A stretch of DNA of 64,000 nucleotides from Scleromatobacter sp964418745 (GCA_964418745.1 CAYQMX010000027.1:38686-102685); one strand, 5' to 3'. Shown: positions 43,337-52,763, counted from the first letter of the stretch. The notes: generated by a model from the letters alone, not told the origin. Made by a program: numbers and translations.

Positions 43337-43405
43337 CGCTTGCGCGCAACAAGCGGGGCGCCGGGTCGCTGACGCGACAGACGCCGCGCCCCTGCTCCCG
43401 CACAT

Positions 43406-43440
43406 TCGAGCCGGCAATGCCGGCTCGAGTCGTCTTTCCT
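43406..43440 (+). terminator. Possible terminator downstream of the 43019 gene
   Basis: Perfect 10-bp stem TCGAGCCGGC (43406-43415) / GCCGGCTCGA (43419-43428) with loop AAT, followed by GTCGTCTTTCC, a poor T-tract. Could act in either orientation weakly. Confidence 0.5.
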
Positions 43441-43611
43441 GGGCAACGTCCCGGGTCGGCATGCCCTCCCTGGGTGCAACTGTCAGCAACGCGCGACATT
43501 TCCGCCCCAGCATGCGCCGTATGTGCACTTGTTCGCGCAAATGGCCGACCTGAGGGCAATTAGCGCGACTAGACTCCGCCCATTGGAAAAACGAGTACGG
43601 AGACAACTCAC

Positions 43612-44742
43612 ATGGCATTCGTCAACAAGAAGATCGCCCTGGCCCTGGCCGCCGCGGCTGCCTGCGGCACGGCCGCCGCCACGGAAGACTACGACCTGCG
43701 CTACGCGCCGGGCTACGGCGGTGCCGACATGTCCGCCCCGTTCGAGGGTGGCTGGGTCTTCCAGGCCCACGCCTACGCCTACAGCGGCAACGTGCGCGGC
43801 GTGCAGACGACCGCGACCGACCTCACCGGCGCCTTGTCGCTGGCCCTGCACACCACCCTCCCGCCGAACTCGGCCGGCGCGGTCACCACGATCCGCACCA
43901 ACGAACAGATCAACGTCTACGGCCTGCTGCCGCGCCTGAGCTACATGAGCGCCACCACGTTCCTGGGCGCGACGCTGGGCGGCACCGCGCTGCTGCCGCT
44001 CGTCACCAAGGGCAGCGAGGCCAGCATCTCCAGCATCGGCACCACGCTCAACGGCATCGCCGCCACGCTGCCGGCGCCCAACCAGGCCGGCCTGGTCGCG
44101 CTGGTCAACGGCGGCGCCGCCGCGCAAGGCAAGGCGCTGACCGCCGCCAACTCCAACAAGACCTGGGGCGTCGGCGACCTCGAGTTCTCGCCCATCCTGC
44201 GCTGGAGCACCGAAGCCACCCAGACGCTGTTCATCCTGACCACCGTCGTGCCCACGGGCGACTACGACCAGAACCGCGCCGCCAACCCGAGCGCCGGCAA
44301 GTTCTGGACGATCCGCCCGGCCGTGCAGTTCAGCTACATCGGCGACGGCTGGGATGCCGGCACCCGCGTCGCGTACTCGTACAACACGCGCAACACGCTG
44401 ACGAAGTACAAGAGCGGCGGCTACATCAACGTCGACTTCGCCATCATGAAGTCGATCAGCGAATCGACCCGGGTCGGCCTGTCGGCCTACGGCGTCGACC
44501 AGGTGACCAAGGACACGACGAGCCTGACCGCGGCGGAGTTCGCGGCCAAGGACGCCGCCTTCCAGTCGCGCGAGGAAGCCACGCTCGATCACAAGGGCCA
44601 CGTGGCCGGCGTCGGCCCGGAGATCGCCTACATCCACGGCGCGGGCGACTACCTGGTCGAGGGTCGCATCATGAAGGAGTTCGCCTCCTCGGTGCGCCCG
44701 AAGGGCTTCACGGCCTTCGTGACGCTGTCCAAGCCGTTCTGA
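43612..44742 (+). CDS. Outer membrane beta-barrel of the phenol degradation (MetA/SphA) type
   Basis: 376 residues. Signal peptide MAFVNKKIALALAAAAACGTAAA, then an amphipathic beta-strand pattern ending in aromatic F (VTLSKPF), the outer-membrane-insertion signature. GVGDLEFSPILRWS, NRAANPSAGKFWTIRPAVQFSYIGDG fit the Phenol_MetA_deg family, thought to import hydrophobic substrates. A TAGACT box lies at 43570. It may serve aromatic or hydrocarbon uptake, possibly in connection with the alkane module, but they are 8 kb apart. Confidence 0.78.
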   Translation: MAFVNKKIALALAAAAACGTAAATEDYDLRYAPGYGGADMSAPFEGGWVFQAHAYAYSGNVRGVQTTATDLTGALSLALHTTLPPNSAGAVTTIRTNEQINVYGLLPRLSYMSATTFLGATLGGTALLPLVTKGSEASISSIGTTLNGIAATLPAPNQAGLVALVNGGAAAQGKALTAANSNKTWGVGDLEFSPILRWSTEATQTLFILTTVVPTGDYDQNRAANPSAGKFWTIRPAVQFSYIGDGWDAGTRVAYSYNTRNTLTKYKSGGYINVDFAIMKSISESTRVGLSAYGVDQVTKDTTSLTAAEFAAKDAAFQSREEATLDHKGHVAGVGPEIAYIHGAGDYLVEGRIMKEFASSVRPKGFTAFVTLSKPF

Positions 44743-44911
44743 GCGGCTGGCAGGAATTCACGCCGGTCGGGCCGGCGCGGGTCGCCGGCCTTCAGCGACG
44801 CGGGTTCCCGTCCGAAATCCAGGAATGCGACGTCCCGGCCCCCGACGGCGGGGCGGCGCTGTTGTCGCGCGGCCGGACGTGTCGCGCGCCTAGAACGAGG
44901 GTGAGTTGACC

Positions 44912-45553
44912 ATGAAGATGCACATGTTGCGCCGCGTCCTGTCGGCACTGGTACTGGGAAGCGCCGTCACCGGCGCGTGGGCTTCCGTCGACGTGGCCGG
45001 CGTCCCGCTGGACGACACGGTGACGGTGGGCGGCGTGCCCCTGAAGCTCAACGGCGCGGGCTACCGCAAGCGCGGCTACTTCAAGATCGACGTGACCGCG
45101 CTGTACCTTCAGCAGAAGGCCAACTCGCTCGAGGCCGTCGAGAACGCGCCCGGCGCCAAGCGCCTGGAGCTGGTCATCCAGCAGGACATCACCGGTTCCC
45201 AGGCCTCGCGCTACTTCCTGATCGACTTCGAAGCCTCGGCCACGCCGGCCGAGTTCGCCAAGCTGATCACCGAGGTCTCGCAGGTGGGCGACATCTACAG
45301 CGCCCTGCCCAAGATCAAGAAGGGCGACGTCGTCAACCTCGACTGGATCCCCGGCAAGGGCCTGATCGCCACGCTCAACGGCGCCACGCTGACGCCGCAC
45401 GGCGCGCCGTCGCCCTACATGAACAGCGAGCTGCTCGCGCGCGTCATGCTGCGCATGTACATCGGCGGCAAGACGCCGGCCGAGCTGCACGACAACCTGC
45501 TGGGCCTGTCCAACAGCATGCGCGACAAGGGCGGCGACAGCGCCAAGCACTGA
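44912..45553 (+). CDS. Chalcone isomerase-fold exported protein
   Basis: 213 residues. A signal peptide (MKMHMLRRVLSALVLGSAVTGAW) is followed by the chalcone-isomerase-like domain: DDTVTVGGVPLKLNGAGYRKRGYFKIDVTALYL at the start. Bacterial members have the fold but usually lack proven isomerase activity and probably bind fatty acids. TAGAAC lies 16 nt upstream and a strong terminator follows. Confidence 0.85.
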   Translation: MKMHMLRRVLSALVLGSAVTGAWASVDVAGVPLDDTVTVGGVPLKLNGAGYRKRGYFKIDVTALYLQQKANSLEAVENAPGAKRLELVIQQDITGSQASRYFLIDFEASATPAEFAKLITEVSQVGDIYSALPKIKKGDVVNLDWIPGKGLIATLNGATLTPHGAPSPYMNSELLARVMLRMYIGGKTPAELHDNLLGLSNSMRDKGGDSAKH

Positions 45554-45573
45554 TCGCGGCCGTCCCCCAACGA

Positions 45574-45610
45574 AGGCCCTGGCGCGCGCGAGCGAGCCAG
45601 GGCCTTTTTT
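45574..45610 (+). terminator. Rho-independent terminator after the chalcone-isomerase-fold gene
   Basis: AGGCCCTGGC (45574-45583) pairs with GCCAGGGCCT (45596-45605), followed by T6. It lies at the junction with the convergent gloA gene. Confidence 0.9.
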
Positions 45611-46005
45611 CAGACCTGGATCAGCTCGATCTTGTAGCCGTCCGGGTCCTGCACGAACGCGATGAACGAGGTGCCGCCCTTGACGGGCCCCGGTTCGCGC
45701 GTGACCTTGCCGCCGGCGTTGCGCACGCTGTCGCACACCGCGGCGACGTCGGGCACGCCCAGCGCCAGGTGGCCGAACGCGGTGCCGATCTCGTAGGCCG
45801 CGACGCCGTAGTTGTAGGTGAGCTCGATCTCGGCCGAGCCGACCTCGCCGTTGCCGTCGTCGGCGCCGTAGCCCAGGAACGCCAGCGTGTACTGCTGCTC
45901 GGGGCGGTCGGTGGTGCGCCGCAGCGTCATGCCGAAGTGGCGGGTGTAGAAGTCGATCGATCGCTGCAGGTCGCCGACGCGCAGCATCGTGTGGAGGAAT
46001 CTCAT
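45610..46005 (-). CDS. gloA: Lactoylglutathione lyase (glyoxalase I)
   Basis: 131 residues. The metal ligands H5, E61, H79 and E127 all align with those of E. coli GloA (H5, E56, H74, E122) with a constant offset of five. It detoxifies methylglyoxal with glutathione. ATG overlaps the dusC stop by 4 nt. Confidence 0.95.
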   Translation of the reverse strand: MRFLHTMLRVGDLQRSIDFYTRHFGMTLRRTTDRPEQQYTLAFLGYGADDGNGEVGSAEIELTYNYGVAAYEIGTAFGHLALGVPDVAAVCDSVRNAGGKVTREPGPVKGGTSFIAFVQDPDGYKIELIQV

Positions 46006-47096
46006 GGGGTGCCCGGGGCGTGTTCGAAGGCCGCCACGTTAGCAAACATCGCCGCGGCGAGCGCGGCAGGGTCATTGACGAGCCGCAGTTCGTCGTAGGA
46101 GCGCTGCGCCTCGGGATAGCGCCGGCGCAGCAGGTTCAGCCACTGCTTGAGGCGGCCGGCGCGATGGCGCGGCTCCACGCGGGCGCTCATGCGGCGCCAG
46201 AAATCGGCCACCAGCGGCAGCAGCGCGTCCCAGGCGAGCGCCGGCGGCGCGCCGTAGGCCTGGGGCGAGTGCGGGCCGCCGGCCGAGGCCTTGGCATGGC
46301 CGTGCGCGTCCAGCCGCGCCTCGGTGGCGTGCCGCGGCAGGTCGGCGGCCAGGACCGGATCGCCCGCGTGCCGGCGCGCGCGGATCGCCAGCGCCAGTCC
46401 CGGGTCGACCACCATGCCGCGCCCGAGCATCAGCCCGTCGCAGCCGGAGACGCGGCGGCAGCGTTCGGCGTCGTCGGGCGTCCAGATCTCGCCGTTGGCG
46501 ATCACCGGGATCGCCACCGCCTCGCGGATCGCGGGCACCTGCTCCCAGTAGGCCGGCGGCCGGTAGCCGTCGGCCTTGGTCCGCGCATGCACCACCAGCT
46601 CGCTCGCGCCACCGCCGGCGAGCGCCCGCGCGCAGTCGAGCGCGCGGGACGCATCGTCGTAGCCCAGGCGCATCTTGGCCGTCACCGGCAGCGCCGCCGG
46701 CACTGCGCGCCGCACCGCCTCGACGATGCGGCCCAGCAGCGCCGGATCCTGCAGCAGCGAGGCGCCGCCGCCGTGGCGGTTGACCACCTTGGCGGGGCAG
46801 CCGAAGTTCAGGTCGATCCCGTCGGCTCCCAGCGCCGCGATGGCGGCGGCGTTGTCGGCCAGGCAGGCCGGATCGGCGCCCAGCAGCTGCGGTCGCACGG
46901 GCACGCCCGCACGGGTGCGGCCGCCCTGCAGCAGCTCGGGCACGATGCGCGTGAACACGCGATCGGGCAGCAGCATGTCAGTGATGCGGATGAACTCCGA
47001 CACGCAGCGGTCGATGCCGCCGACCGCGGTCAGCACCTCGCGCAGCGGATGGTCCAGCAGGCCTTCCATCGGCGCGAGCAGCAGCACACCACTCAT
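46002..47096 (-). CDS. dusC: tRNA-dihydrouridine(16) synthase DusC
   Basis: 364 residues. FMN barrel with LLLAPMEGLLD, catalytic C100 (NFGCPAKVVNRHGGG), TAKMRLGYDD and VIANGEIW. The MxGLxD start and FGCP motif fit DusC. It carries an additional segment of about 40 residues at about 262-305 (Ala/His/Gly-rich) compared with the 315-330 residues normal for DusC. It reduces U16 in tRNAs. Overlaps the aminotransferase by 4 nt. Confidence 0.9.
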   Translation of the reverse strand: MSGVLLLAPMEGLLDHPLREVLTAVGGIDRCVSEFIRITDMLLPDRVFTRIVPELLQGGRTRAGVPVRPQLLGADPACLADNAAAIAALGADGIDLNFGCPAKVVNRHGGGASLLQDPALLGRIVEAVRRAVPAALPVTAKMRLGYDDASRALDCARALAGGGASELVVHARTKADGYRPPAYWEQVPAIREAVAIPVIANGEIWTPDDAERCRRVSGCDGLMLGRGMVVDPGLALAIRARRHAGDPVLAADLPRHATEARLDAHGHAKASAGGPHSPQAYGAPPALAWDALLPLVADFWRRMSARVEPRHRAGRLKQWLNLLRRRYPEAQRSYDELRLVNDPAALAAAMFANVAAFEHAPGTP

Positions 47097-48289
47097 GCCG
47101 GCCACTCGTCGACCGCCTGCGCGAGCCGTTCGAAGTCGGCCTCGTCGTTGTAGACCTGCGCGGCCAGGCGCACCCAGGCCTGGCCGCGGATCGCCAGCAC
47201 CTGGGCCTCGATGCGGCGCTCCGCGAACAGCCAGTCCTTGAGGGCCGGCGCCGCGGCCTCGCCGCGGCGGGCGATGCGCTCGGGCAGCGGCACGGTGGCC
47301 ATGCAGCCGACCAGGGCCTCGGGCGTCGTCCACGGCTGGCCCCAGCGCGCCGCCAGTTCGTGCGCCATGCGCCAGACGAGGTCGTGGTTCCAGGTCCGCA
47401 TCGCCTGCAGCCCGAGGAACTCGCGCATGAACGCCAGGCCCGCGGGCGCCGCCAGCACGGCCGAGGGGTCGCGCGTGCCCGTCCAGTCGAACTCCTGCGC
47501 CAGGCCGGCGTCCAGGCCCCACGAGATGACCGGCGGGTGCAGCCCGGCGCGCCGGTCCGGCGCCACCCACAGGAAGCCGCAGGCGCGCGGCGCGAACGCC
47601 CACTTGTGCAGGTTGCCAACGTACCAGTCGGCGCCCAGCGATCCGATGTCCAGCGCGATCGCCCCCGGCGCGTGCGCGCCGTCGACGAGCACCGGCACGC
47701 CGGCGGCGCGGCAGCGCGCGGCCATGGCCGCCACCGGCAGCGTCAGCGCGGTGTGCGACGAGACGTGGTCGAGGATGGCCAGCCGGGTGCGCGGCGTCAG
47801 CGCCTGTTCGACCGCGTCGACGCAGCCGGCGGCCGTGTCGGCCCCCGCCGGCCAGGGCGTGGGCACGGTGACGACGACGGCACCGGCGGCGTGGGCGACG
47901 AACCCGGCCGCCTTGGCGACGGCGCCGTAGGCCTGGTCGAGCAGGAGGATCTCGTCGCCCGGCCGCAGCGCGATCGAGCGCAGCACGGCGTTGATGCCGG
48001 TGCTGGCGTTGTCGACGAAGAAGAGGTCGTCGCCGCGTGCGCCGACGAACTCGCCCACCACGTCCGCCGTCTGGCGCAGCAGCGGGCGGGTCGCGCCGGG
48101 CTCGTCCACGGTCACGCGCATCAGCTCGCGGAACAGGAAGGCGGCCGGCTGCGCCTCGATGCGGCGCTGCCACGCCTGCTGCGCCTCCAGCACCACGCGC
48201 GGCGTGGCCCCGACGGTGCCGTGGTTCAGGTAGGTGATGGCGGGGTCCAGCCACCAATGGGCAAGCAGGGAACGGCCGAAGGTGGGCAC
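47093..48289 (-). CDS. Class V aminotransferase-fold PLP enzyme (isopenicillin N epimerase-like)
   Basis: 398 residues from GTG 48289. ITYLNHGTVGATP at the start, DNASTGINAVLRS as phosphate site, VDGAHAPGAI and PLP-binding K229 (GNLHKWAFAP). The set resembles CefD/isopenicillin N epimerase-like proteins, which are widespread and of mixed or unknown function; cysteine desulfurase is less likely. First or second gene of a leftward unit with dusC and gloA. Confidence 0.82.
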   Translation of the reverse strand: MPTFGRSLLAHWWLDPAITYLNHGTVGATPRVVLEAQQAWQRRIEAQPAAFLFRELMRVTVDEPGATRPLLRQTADVVGEFVGARGDDLFFVDNASTGINAVLRSIALRPGDEILLLDQAYGAVAKAAGFVAHAAGAVVVTVPTPWPAGADTAAGCVDAVEQALTPRTRLAILDHVSSHTALTLPVAAMAARCRAAGVPVLVDGAHAPGAIALDIGSLGADWYVGNLHKWAFAPRACGFLWVAPDRRAGLHPPVISWGLDAGLAQEFDWTGTRDPSAVLAAPAGLAFMREFLGLQAMRTWNHDLVWRMAHELAARWGQPWTTPEALVGCMATVPLPERIARRGEAAAPALKDWLFAERRIEAQVLAIRGQAWVRLAAQVYNDEADFERLAQAVDEWPA

Positions 48290-48378
48290 GGGCGGGCGGC
48301 GGTCGGGAGTGGGAATGCCCGATTGTGGCGCCGGCCGCGCAGCCCGCACGCGCGCCGTCGAAACGGCGCGAGTGGAAC

Positions 48379-48603
48379 TCAGTGCAGGTCGGTCAGTTGG
48401 ACCGCCGGCGAGGCGTACTCGCGGCCGACGCTGCGCTGGGCGCGCAGGAAGTTCGCGCGCGCGCCGTCGGTCATCGTGTCCCAGTGCACCTCGCCCTGGC
48501 GGTCGCACGGGAAGGCCAGGGCGCGGCCCGAATGGAACAGCGACTGGAAGCGCAGTTCGTAGCGGGCGCGGGATTCGGCGGCGGGCAGCGAGTCGGGGAT
48601 CAT
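48379..48603 (-). CDS. Conserved small hypothetical protein (74 aa)
   Basis: 74 residues from ATG 48603: MIPDSLPAAESRARYELRF then LFHSGRALAFPCDRQGEVHWD and ARANFLRAQRSVGREYA. I recall similar short proteins annotated hypothetical in many Burkholderiales. No membrane segments. Lies 89 nt upstream of the aminotransferase gene, same direction. Confidence 0.65.
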   Translation of the reverse strand: MIPDSLPAAESRARYELRFQSLFHSGRALAFPCDRQGEVHWDTMTDGARANFLRAQRSVGREYASPAVQLTDLH

Positions 48604-48851
48604 GACGGCCTCGGATGGTGCGGGTGAGGACTGGGAACGCCCGGCCGTGGCGCCAGGATGGAACCAGTGTGCGCGCCGGCCGGCGCGCACGGCATCGGCG
48701 AACTTCCATCCGCGGCCTCGTCGAAGCGCCCGTCCACCTGTAGTCGCCGCGGACGCCGCGCTGTCAGCGTCCGTCCGACACGGCCCGTCGCGGCGACACC
48801 CCGCCGCCCGACTATCATTCGCGCCTCGCAAGACATTCCGGAGACGACTCG

Positions 48852-49298
48852 ATGACTTCCCGCCCGACTTCCGTTCGCCTGGCCGCCGTGCTGGCCCTTC
48901 TCGCGCTGGGCGCCGGCGCCGCCCGCGCCGACGACGCCGCCGCCCTGGCGGCCGCCGCCAAGGAGCCGGGCGCCGTCGTGTCGGCCAGCGGCGTGGTGTT
49001 CCGGTCGCTCAAGGACGGCAACGGCGCGAGCCCCAAGGCCACCGACACCGTCAAGGTCAACTACCGCGGCACCTTCCCCGGCGGCAAGGAATTCGACGCC
49101 TCGCGCGGCAATCCGATCTCGTTCCCGCTCAACAAGGTCATCCCTTGCTGGACCGAGGGCGTGCAGAAGCTCAAGGTGGGCGGCAAGGCCAAGCTCACCT
49201 GCCCGTCGGCCGTCGCCTACGGTCCGCGCGGTGCCGGCGGCGTGATCCCGCCCGACGCCACGCTCGTCTTCGAAGTCGAGCTGCTGGGCATCAACTGA
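48852..49298 (+). CDS. Exported FKBP-type peptidyl-prolyl cis-trans isomerase
   Basis: 148 residues. A signal peptide (VRLAAVLALLALGAGAARA) is followed by a short helical N-part and the FKBP domain (DTVKVNYRGTFPGGKEFDAS; YGPRGAGGVIPPDATLVFEVELL). A secreted folding catalyst. GGAG precedes the ATG by 8 nt; TATCAT lies at 48813. Confidence 0.92.
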   Translation: MTSRPTSVRLAAVLALLALGAGAARADDAAALAAAAKEPGAVVSASGVVFRSLKDGNGASPKATDTVKVNYRGTFPGGKEFDASRGNPISFPLNKVIPCWTEGVQKLKVGGKAKLTCPSAVAYGPRGAGGVIPPDATLVFEVELLGIN

Positions 49299-49346
49299 GG
49301 CCGGTCCGCGCGGGGAGCGCGCCCGCGCTGGCGGCCTGAACCGGGC

Positions 49347-50300
49347 CTATGGCCGATCGGGGGCGTCCGGCCGACCCGCGGCCAGGCCCATGCGAGCGTG
49401 GAGGCCGACGAGCACCGTGTCGAAGAAGACGCGCTGGGGCTCCGGCACCCGCGCCAGGACCACGTCGCGGTAGTCGTCGTGCGCGCAGTCGCCGCTGGCC
49501 ACGCAGTGCAGCGCCGCCTCCAGCCCGCCGCGGCAACTGGCCACCAGCTCGCAGGCGACGATCTCGGCGCCCCACTCGCGCAGCTGGCGGTTCGCGCCGT
49601 CGTCGCCGGCCGAATTGCCGACATCCAGGAACGCGGCGTTGCCGCGCAGGGCCTCGGCCGCGGCCCAGCGGTCGCCGGTGGCCAGGGCGGCGTCGATGTC
49701 GGCGCCGGCCGTCTCGCGCGCCGCCGGCACGACCAGGCCGCGGCCGTCGACCGGCATCAGGAAGTCGCGCCCGCCGCGCTGCTCCACCGCCACGCGGTAC
49801 AGCGCGGGCAGGTCCGACCAGGTGTCGAGTACCCCGGCGCAGCGCCGGCCCAGCTCCTGCATGCGCGCCAGCGCGGCGTCGTGGAACGTGTCGCTGCCGG
49901 TGTACGCGGACGCCTCGCCCCCGCGCAGCGCCGGATCGGCGCAGCGCTGCCAGGCGAGCAGCGCGTAGAACTTGCCGCCCTCCTGTGGCCGGCTCATCGC
50001 CTGCTGGATGAACGCGAGGTAGGCCGGGGCGCCCTCGAACTCGGCGCGCATGCGGGCCGAGCGCGCGTCGTGCTCCGTGCCCGCCCGGTCCGACGGCGTC
50101 GGCCCGGGGCCGTCGCCGACCGCGACCGCGACCGCGGCCGTCGCCGCGGCCGCCGCGGCGCGGGTGGACTCGGCGGGCGGCGGACGCAGGTGGTGCACGC
50201 GGCGCGCCAGCAGCACGAGCGCCAGGCAGCCGGCGACCACCAGCACCAGCGCCGCGGTCGACGCCTTGTGCGCGCGGATCCACCCGAGCACCTCCCTCAT
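49347..50300 (-). CDS. Bitopic membrane protein of unknown function (317 aa)
   Basis: 317 residues. One helix near the N-terminus (about 12-30: ASTAALVLVVAGCLALVLLA) then an Ala-rich linker and a large extracytoplasmic domain with about six cysteines (e.g. RRCAGVLD, VACELVASCRGG, HCVASGDCAHDDYRD), suggesting disulfides. CAHDDYRDVVLAR is distinctive. No family recognised. It is oriented with and 83 nt downstream of the AraC gene. Confidence 0.7.
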   Translation of the reverse strand: MREVLGWIRAHKASTAALVLVVAGCLALVLLARRVHHLRPPPAESTRAAAAAATAAVAVAVGDGPGPTPSDRAGTEHDARSARMRAEFEGAPAYLAFIQQAMSRPQEGGKFYALLAWQRCADPALRGGEASAYTGSDTFHDAALARMQELGRRCAGVLDTWSDLPALYRVAVEQRGGRDFLMPVDGRGLVVPAARETAGADIDAALATGDRWAAAEALRGNAAFLDVGNSAGDDGANRQLREWGAEIVACELVASCRGGLEAALHCVASGDCAHDDYRDVVLARVPEPQRVFFDTVLVGLHARMGLAAGRPDAPDRP

Positions 50301-50383
50301 GCGGGGGCTCCGGCGGGCGGACGGTGGCTTGCGGACAAGGTCGGGGGCATGCGGCGCAGGCGGAGTCGGCGGAACCGCATTCT

Positions 50384-51442
50384 CTACGCCACCGGCGCCG
50401 CGCGGCCCGGGGCCTCGCGCAGCTCGCGCGGCGTGGCGCCGAACCAGCGCCGCACGGTGCGGCTGAAGTTGGAGGTGTCGACGTAGCCCAGGCGCGCGGC
50501 GATCTCCTCGACCGGCTCCGCGGTGTGCAGCAGCATCCACAGCGCGCGCTGCTTGCGGGCCGCGTCCAGCAGCTGCTGCCAGGTGGCGCCGTCCTCGTGC
50601 AGGCGGCGGATCAGCGTGCGCGGCGACATGCCGCAGCGCGCCGCCACGTCGGCCATGCGCGGATAGCCGCCGTCGTCCACGCTGGCCAGCAGGCCGGCCA
50701 CGCGCTGGGCCATGCCGGCGCCGGCGACCTCGGCCAGCGCCTCCTCGCATTCGCGGCAGGCGCTCGCATGCGCCTTCGCGTCGGCGCCGATGCACGGCAG
50801 CGCGAGGTCGCGCTGCTCGAAGTGGAACGCGAAGACGGGCCGGTCGAAGCGCACCTCGGCGACGCCGAAGCGCTGGTACTGCTCGCGCCAGGCCGGCGTC
50901 GGCAGCGGCAGCTCGATTCGCAGGCCGGGCGGCACCTGGCCCACGGCCGTCTCGATCATGCGCAGGATCGCGCCGAGCACGGTGTCGATGACGAAGCCGC
51001 GCACGCGGCCGAGGTCGGTGCGCTCGGCGGCCTGCATGGTCAGGCCGGTGCGGGTGTCGACGCAGGTCCAGGCCATCGCGTCGTTGCGCGTGGTGCCGTA
51101 GCGCGCGAGCGTGAGCAGCGCCTCGCGCAGGTCGCGGCTGGTGACGACCGCGTAGCCCAGCGCGCCGTGCGCGGACACCGGCGCCCCGCCGCCCAGGTCC
51201 AGGCCCAGCCAGGGCCGGCGCATGGCGCTCATCGCGCCTTCAGCCAGGCGCACGATGGTGTCGCGGCCCAGCCGCTTGTCGTCGGTGACCAGCGTGGCCC
51301 AGTCGAGCCCGGCCGCGGCGAGCACGCGGTCGCCGTCGACGTCCGCGTGCTGCAGCAGCATGCGCAGCAGGCGGGCGTAGATCGGCGGCACGAGCGAACC
51401 CGGCTGCGGCAAGGGCGTGGTGGCGGAAACGGGGCGGCTCAT
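50384..51442 (-). CDS. AraC-family regulator with arabinose-binding-type domain, alk regulator
   Basis: 352 residues. The N-terminal part matches the Arabinose_bd domain of the OruR/AraC subgroup (LGYAVVTSRDLREALLTLARY) and the C-terminal HTH (about 250-345) has MADVAARCGMSPRTLIRRLHEDG and IAARLGYVDTSNFSRTVRRWFG. It diverges from alkB and likely activates it in response to an alkane or its oxidation product. ATG 51442 preferred over an upstream start that adds 16 residues. Confidence 0.85.
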   Translation of the reverse strand: MSRPVSATTPLPQPGSLVPPIYARLLRMLLQHADVDGDRVLAAAGLDWATLVTDDKRLGRDTIVRLAEGAMSAMRRPWLGLDLGGGAPVSAHGALGYAVVTSRDLREALLTLARYGTTRNDAMAWTCVDTRTGLTMQAAERTDLGRVRGFVIDTVLGAILRMIETAVGQVPPGLRIELPLPTPAWREQYQRFGVAEVRFDRPVFAFHFEQRDLALPCIGADAKAHASACRECEEALAEVAGAGMAQRVAGLLASVDDGGYPRMADVAARCGMSPRTLIRRLHEDGATWQQLLDAARKQRALWMLLHTAEPVEEIAARLGYVDTSNFSRTVRRWFGATPRELREAPGRAAPVA

Positions 51443-51504
51443 GTTCCTGGGCGGTGCGCGGGCCTCAGTGTCTTCCCTGGGTTGGGGCACCTGGCGGGGT
51501 GTTT

Positions 51505-51517
51505 GTCACTTTATGAC
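51505..51517. promoter_or_regulatory. Small inverted repeat in the araC-alkB gap
   Basis: GTCA-CTTTA-TGAC lies midway in the 136-bp gap, the only clear symmetry element there. It may be part of a regulator site. AraC proteins normally bind direct repeats, so this is weak. Confidence 0.3.
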
Positions 51518-51578
51518 GATTTGTTGGCATCTGCATCGGTGTCAGCCCCGGACCCGGCCCACCACACTGGGCTGCACC

Positions 51579-52763
51579 ATGAACCTGATCAACCCCTCCG
51601 TGTCGTCCCCACCGTACGTCGACCGCAAGCGTCACGCGTGGGTGCTGTCCCTGCTGGTGCCCACGCTGGTCGGGCTGGGCCCCGTGCTCTACCGCGCGTG
51701 GCCGACGACGCTCATGTTGTGGCTGCCGGTGATCTTCGTCTACTGCGTGGCGCCCCTAATCGACCTCGCGCTGGGCGCCGACACCAGCAACCCGCCCGAG
51801 GACGCCGTGCCCCAACTCGAGGCCGACCCGTACTACCGCCGCGTCACCTACGCGCTGGTGCCGCTGCTGTGGGGCGCATTCGTCTACGGCGCCTGGTTCT
51901 GCATGCGCACACCGCTCACCTGGGCGGGCCAGCTCGCCATCGTGATCACCACCGGCATGGTGGGCGGCTTCTGCATCAACCTGGGCCACGAACTGGGCCA
52001 CAAGAAGTCGCCGGTCGAACGCTGGCTCGCGAAGATCGTGCTGGCGCCGACGTTCTACGGCCACTTCACGATCGAGCACAACCGCGGCCACCACCGCGAC
52101 GTCGCCACGGCCGCCGACCCGGCCTCGTCGCGCATGGGCGAAGGCATCTGGGTGTTCGCGCTGCGCGAGATGCCCGGGGCGTTCAGGCGCGCCTGGCGGC
52201 TCGAGCGCGAGCGCATGAAGATCGACGGCCTGCCGTTCTGGTCGCTGCACAACGAGCTGCTGCAGCCCGCGCTGATCACCGTCGGGCTGTGGGCCGCGCT
52301 GGCCCTGTGGCTGGGCCCGAAGGTGCTGGTGTTCCTGCTGCTGGCCTCGCTGTGGGCCAACTTCCAGCTGACCACGGCCAACTACATCGAGCACTACGGC
52401 CTGCTGCGCCGCACCGGCGCGGACGGCCGCCTCGAGCGTTGTGCACCGCAGCACTCCTGGAACAGCAACCACGTGTTCTCCAACTGGGCGGTGTTCCACC
52501 TGCAGCGCCACTCCGACCACCACGCGCACCCGATGCGCCGCTACCAGTCGCTGCGCCATTTCGACGACGTGCCGCAGCTGCCCAACGGCTATTTCGGCAT
52601 GTTCACGATCGCCTACTTCCCGCCGCTGTGGTTCGCCCTGATGGACGGCCGGCTGGTGGAGGCCGTCCACTCCGATCCGTCGCGCATCAATTTCTCGCCC
52701 CGCCGCCGCGCCGCGCTGATGCGCCGGCACGGACTCGTCGATTCCCCCGGTGCAACCGCCTGA
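51579..52763 (+). CDS. alkB: Alkane 1-monooxygenase AlkB
   Basis: 394 residues. Six or so membrane helices and all four AlkB histidine motifs: H137ELGHK, EHNRGHHRDVATAADPASS (H167-H171-H172), NYIEHYGLLR and LQRHSDHHAHP (H311-H314-H315). AlkB hydroxylates the terminal methyl of medium-chain alkanes with rubredoxin-supplied electrons; no rubredoxin is visible in the window. Typical length is about 400 residues. Confidence 0.95.
   Translation: MNLINPSVSSPPYVDRKRHAWVLSLLVPTLVGLGPVLYRAWPTTLMLWLPVIFVYCVAPLIDLALGADTSNPPEDAVPQLEADPYYRRVTYALVPLLWGAFVYGAWFCMRTPLTWAGQLAIVITTGMVGGFCINLGHELGHKKSPVERWLAKIVLAPTFYGHFTIEHNRGHHRDVATAADPASSRMGEGIWVFALREMPGAFRRAWRLERERMKIDGLPFWSLHNELLQPALITVGLWAALALWLGPKVLVFLLLASLWANFQLTTANYIEHYGLLRRTGADGRLERCAPQHSWNSNHVFSNWAVFHLQRHSDHHAHPMRRYQSLRHFDDVPQLPNGYFGMFTIAYFPPLWFALMDGRLVEAVHSDPSRINFSPRRRAALMRRHGLVDSPGATA

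Noticed and set aside
51526..51545. TGGCATCTGC resembling a sigma54 -24/-12 element before alkB
   Set aside because: The GG-to-GC spacing does not fit the sigma54 consensus.
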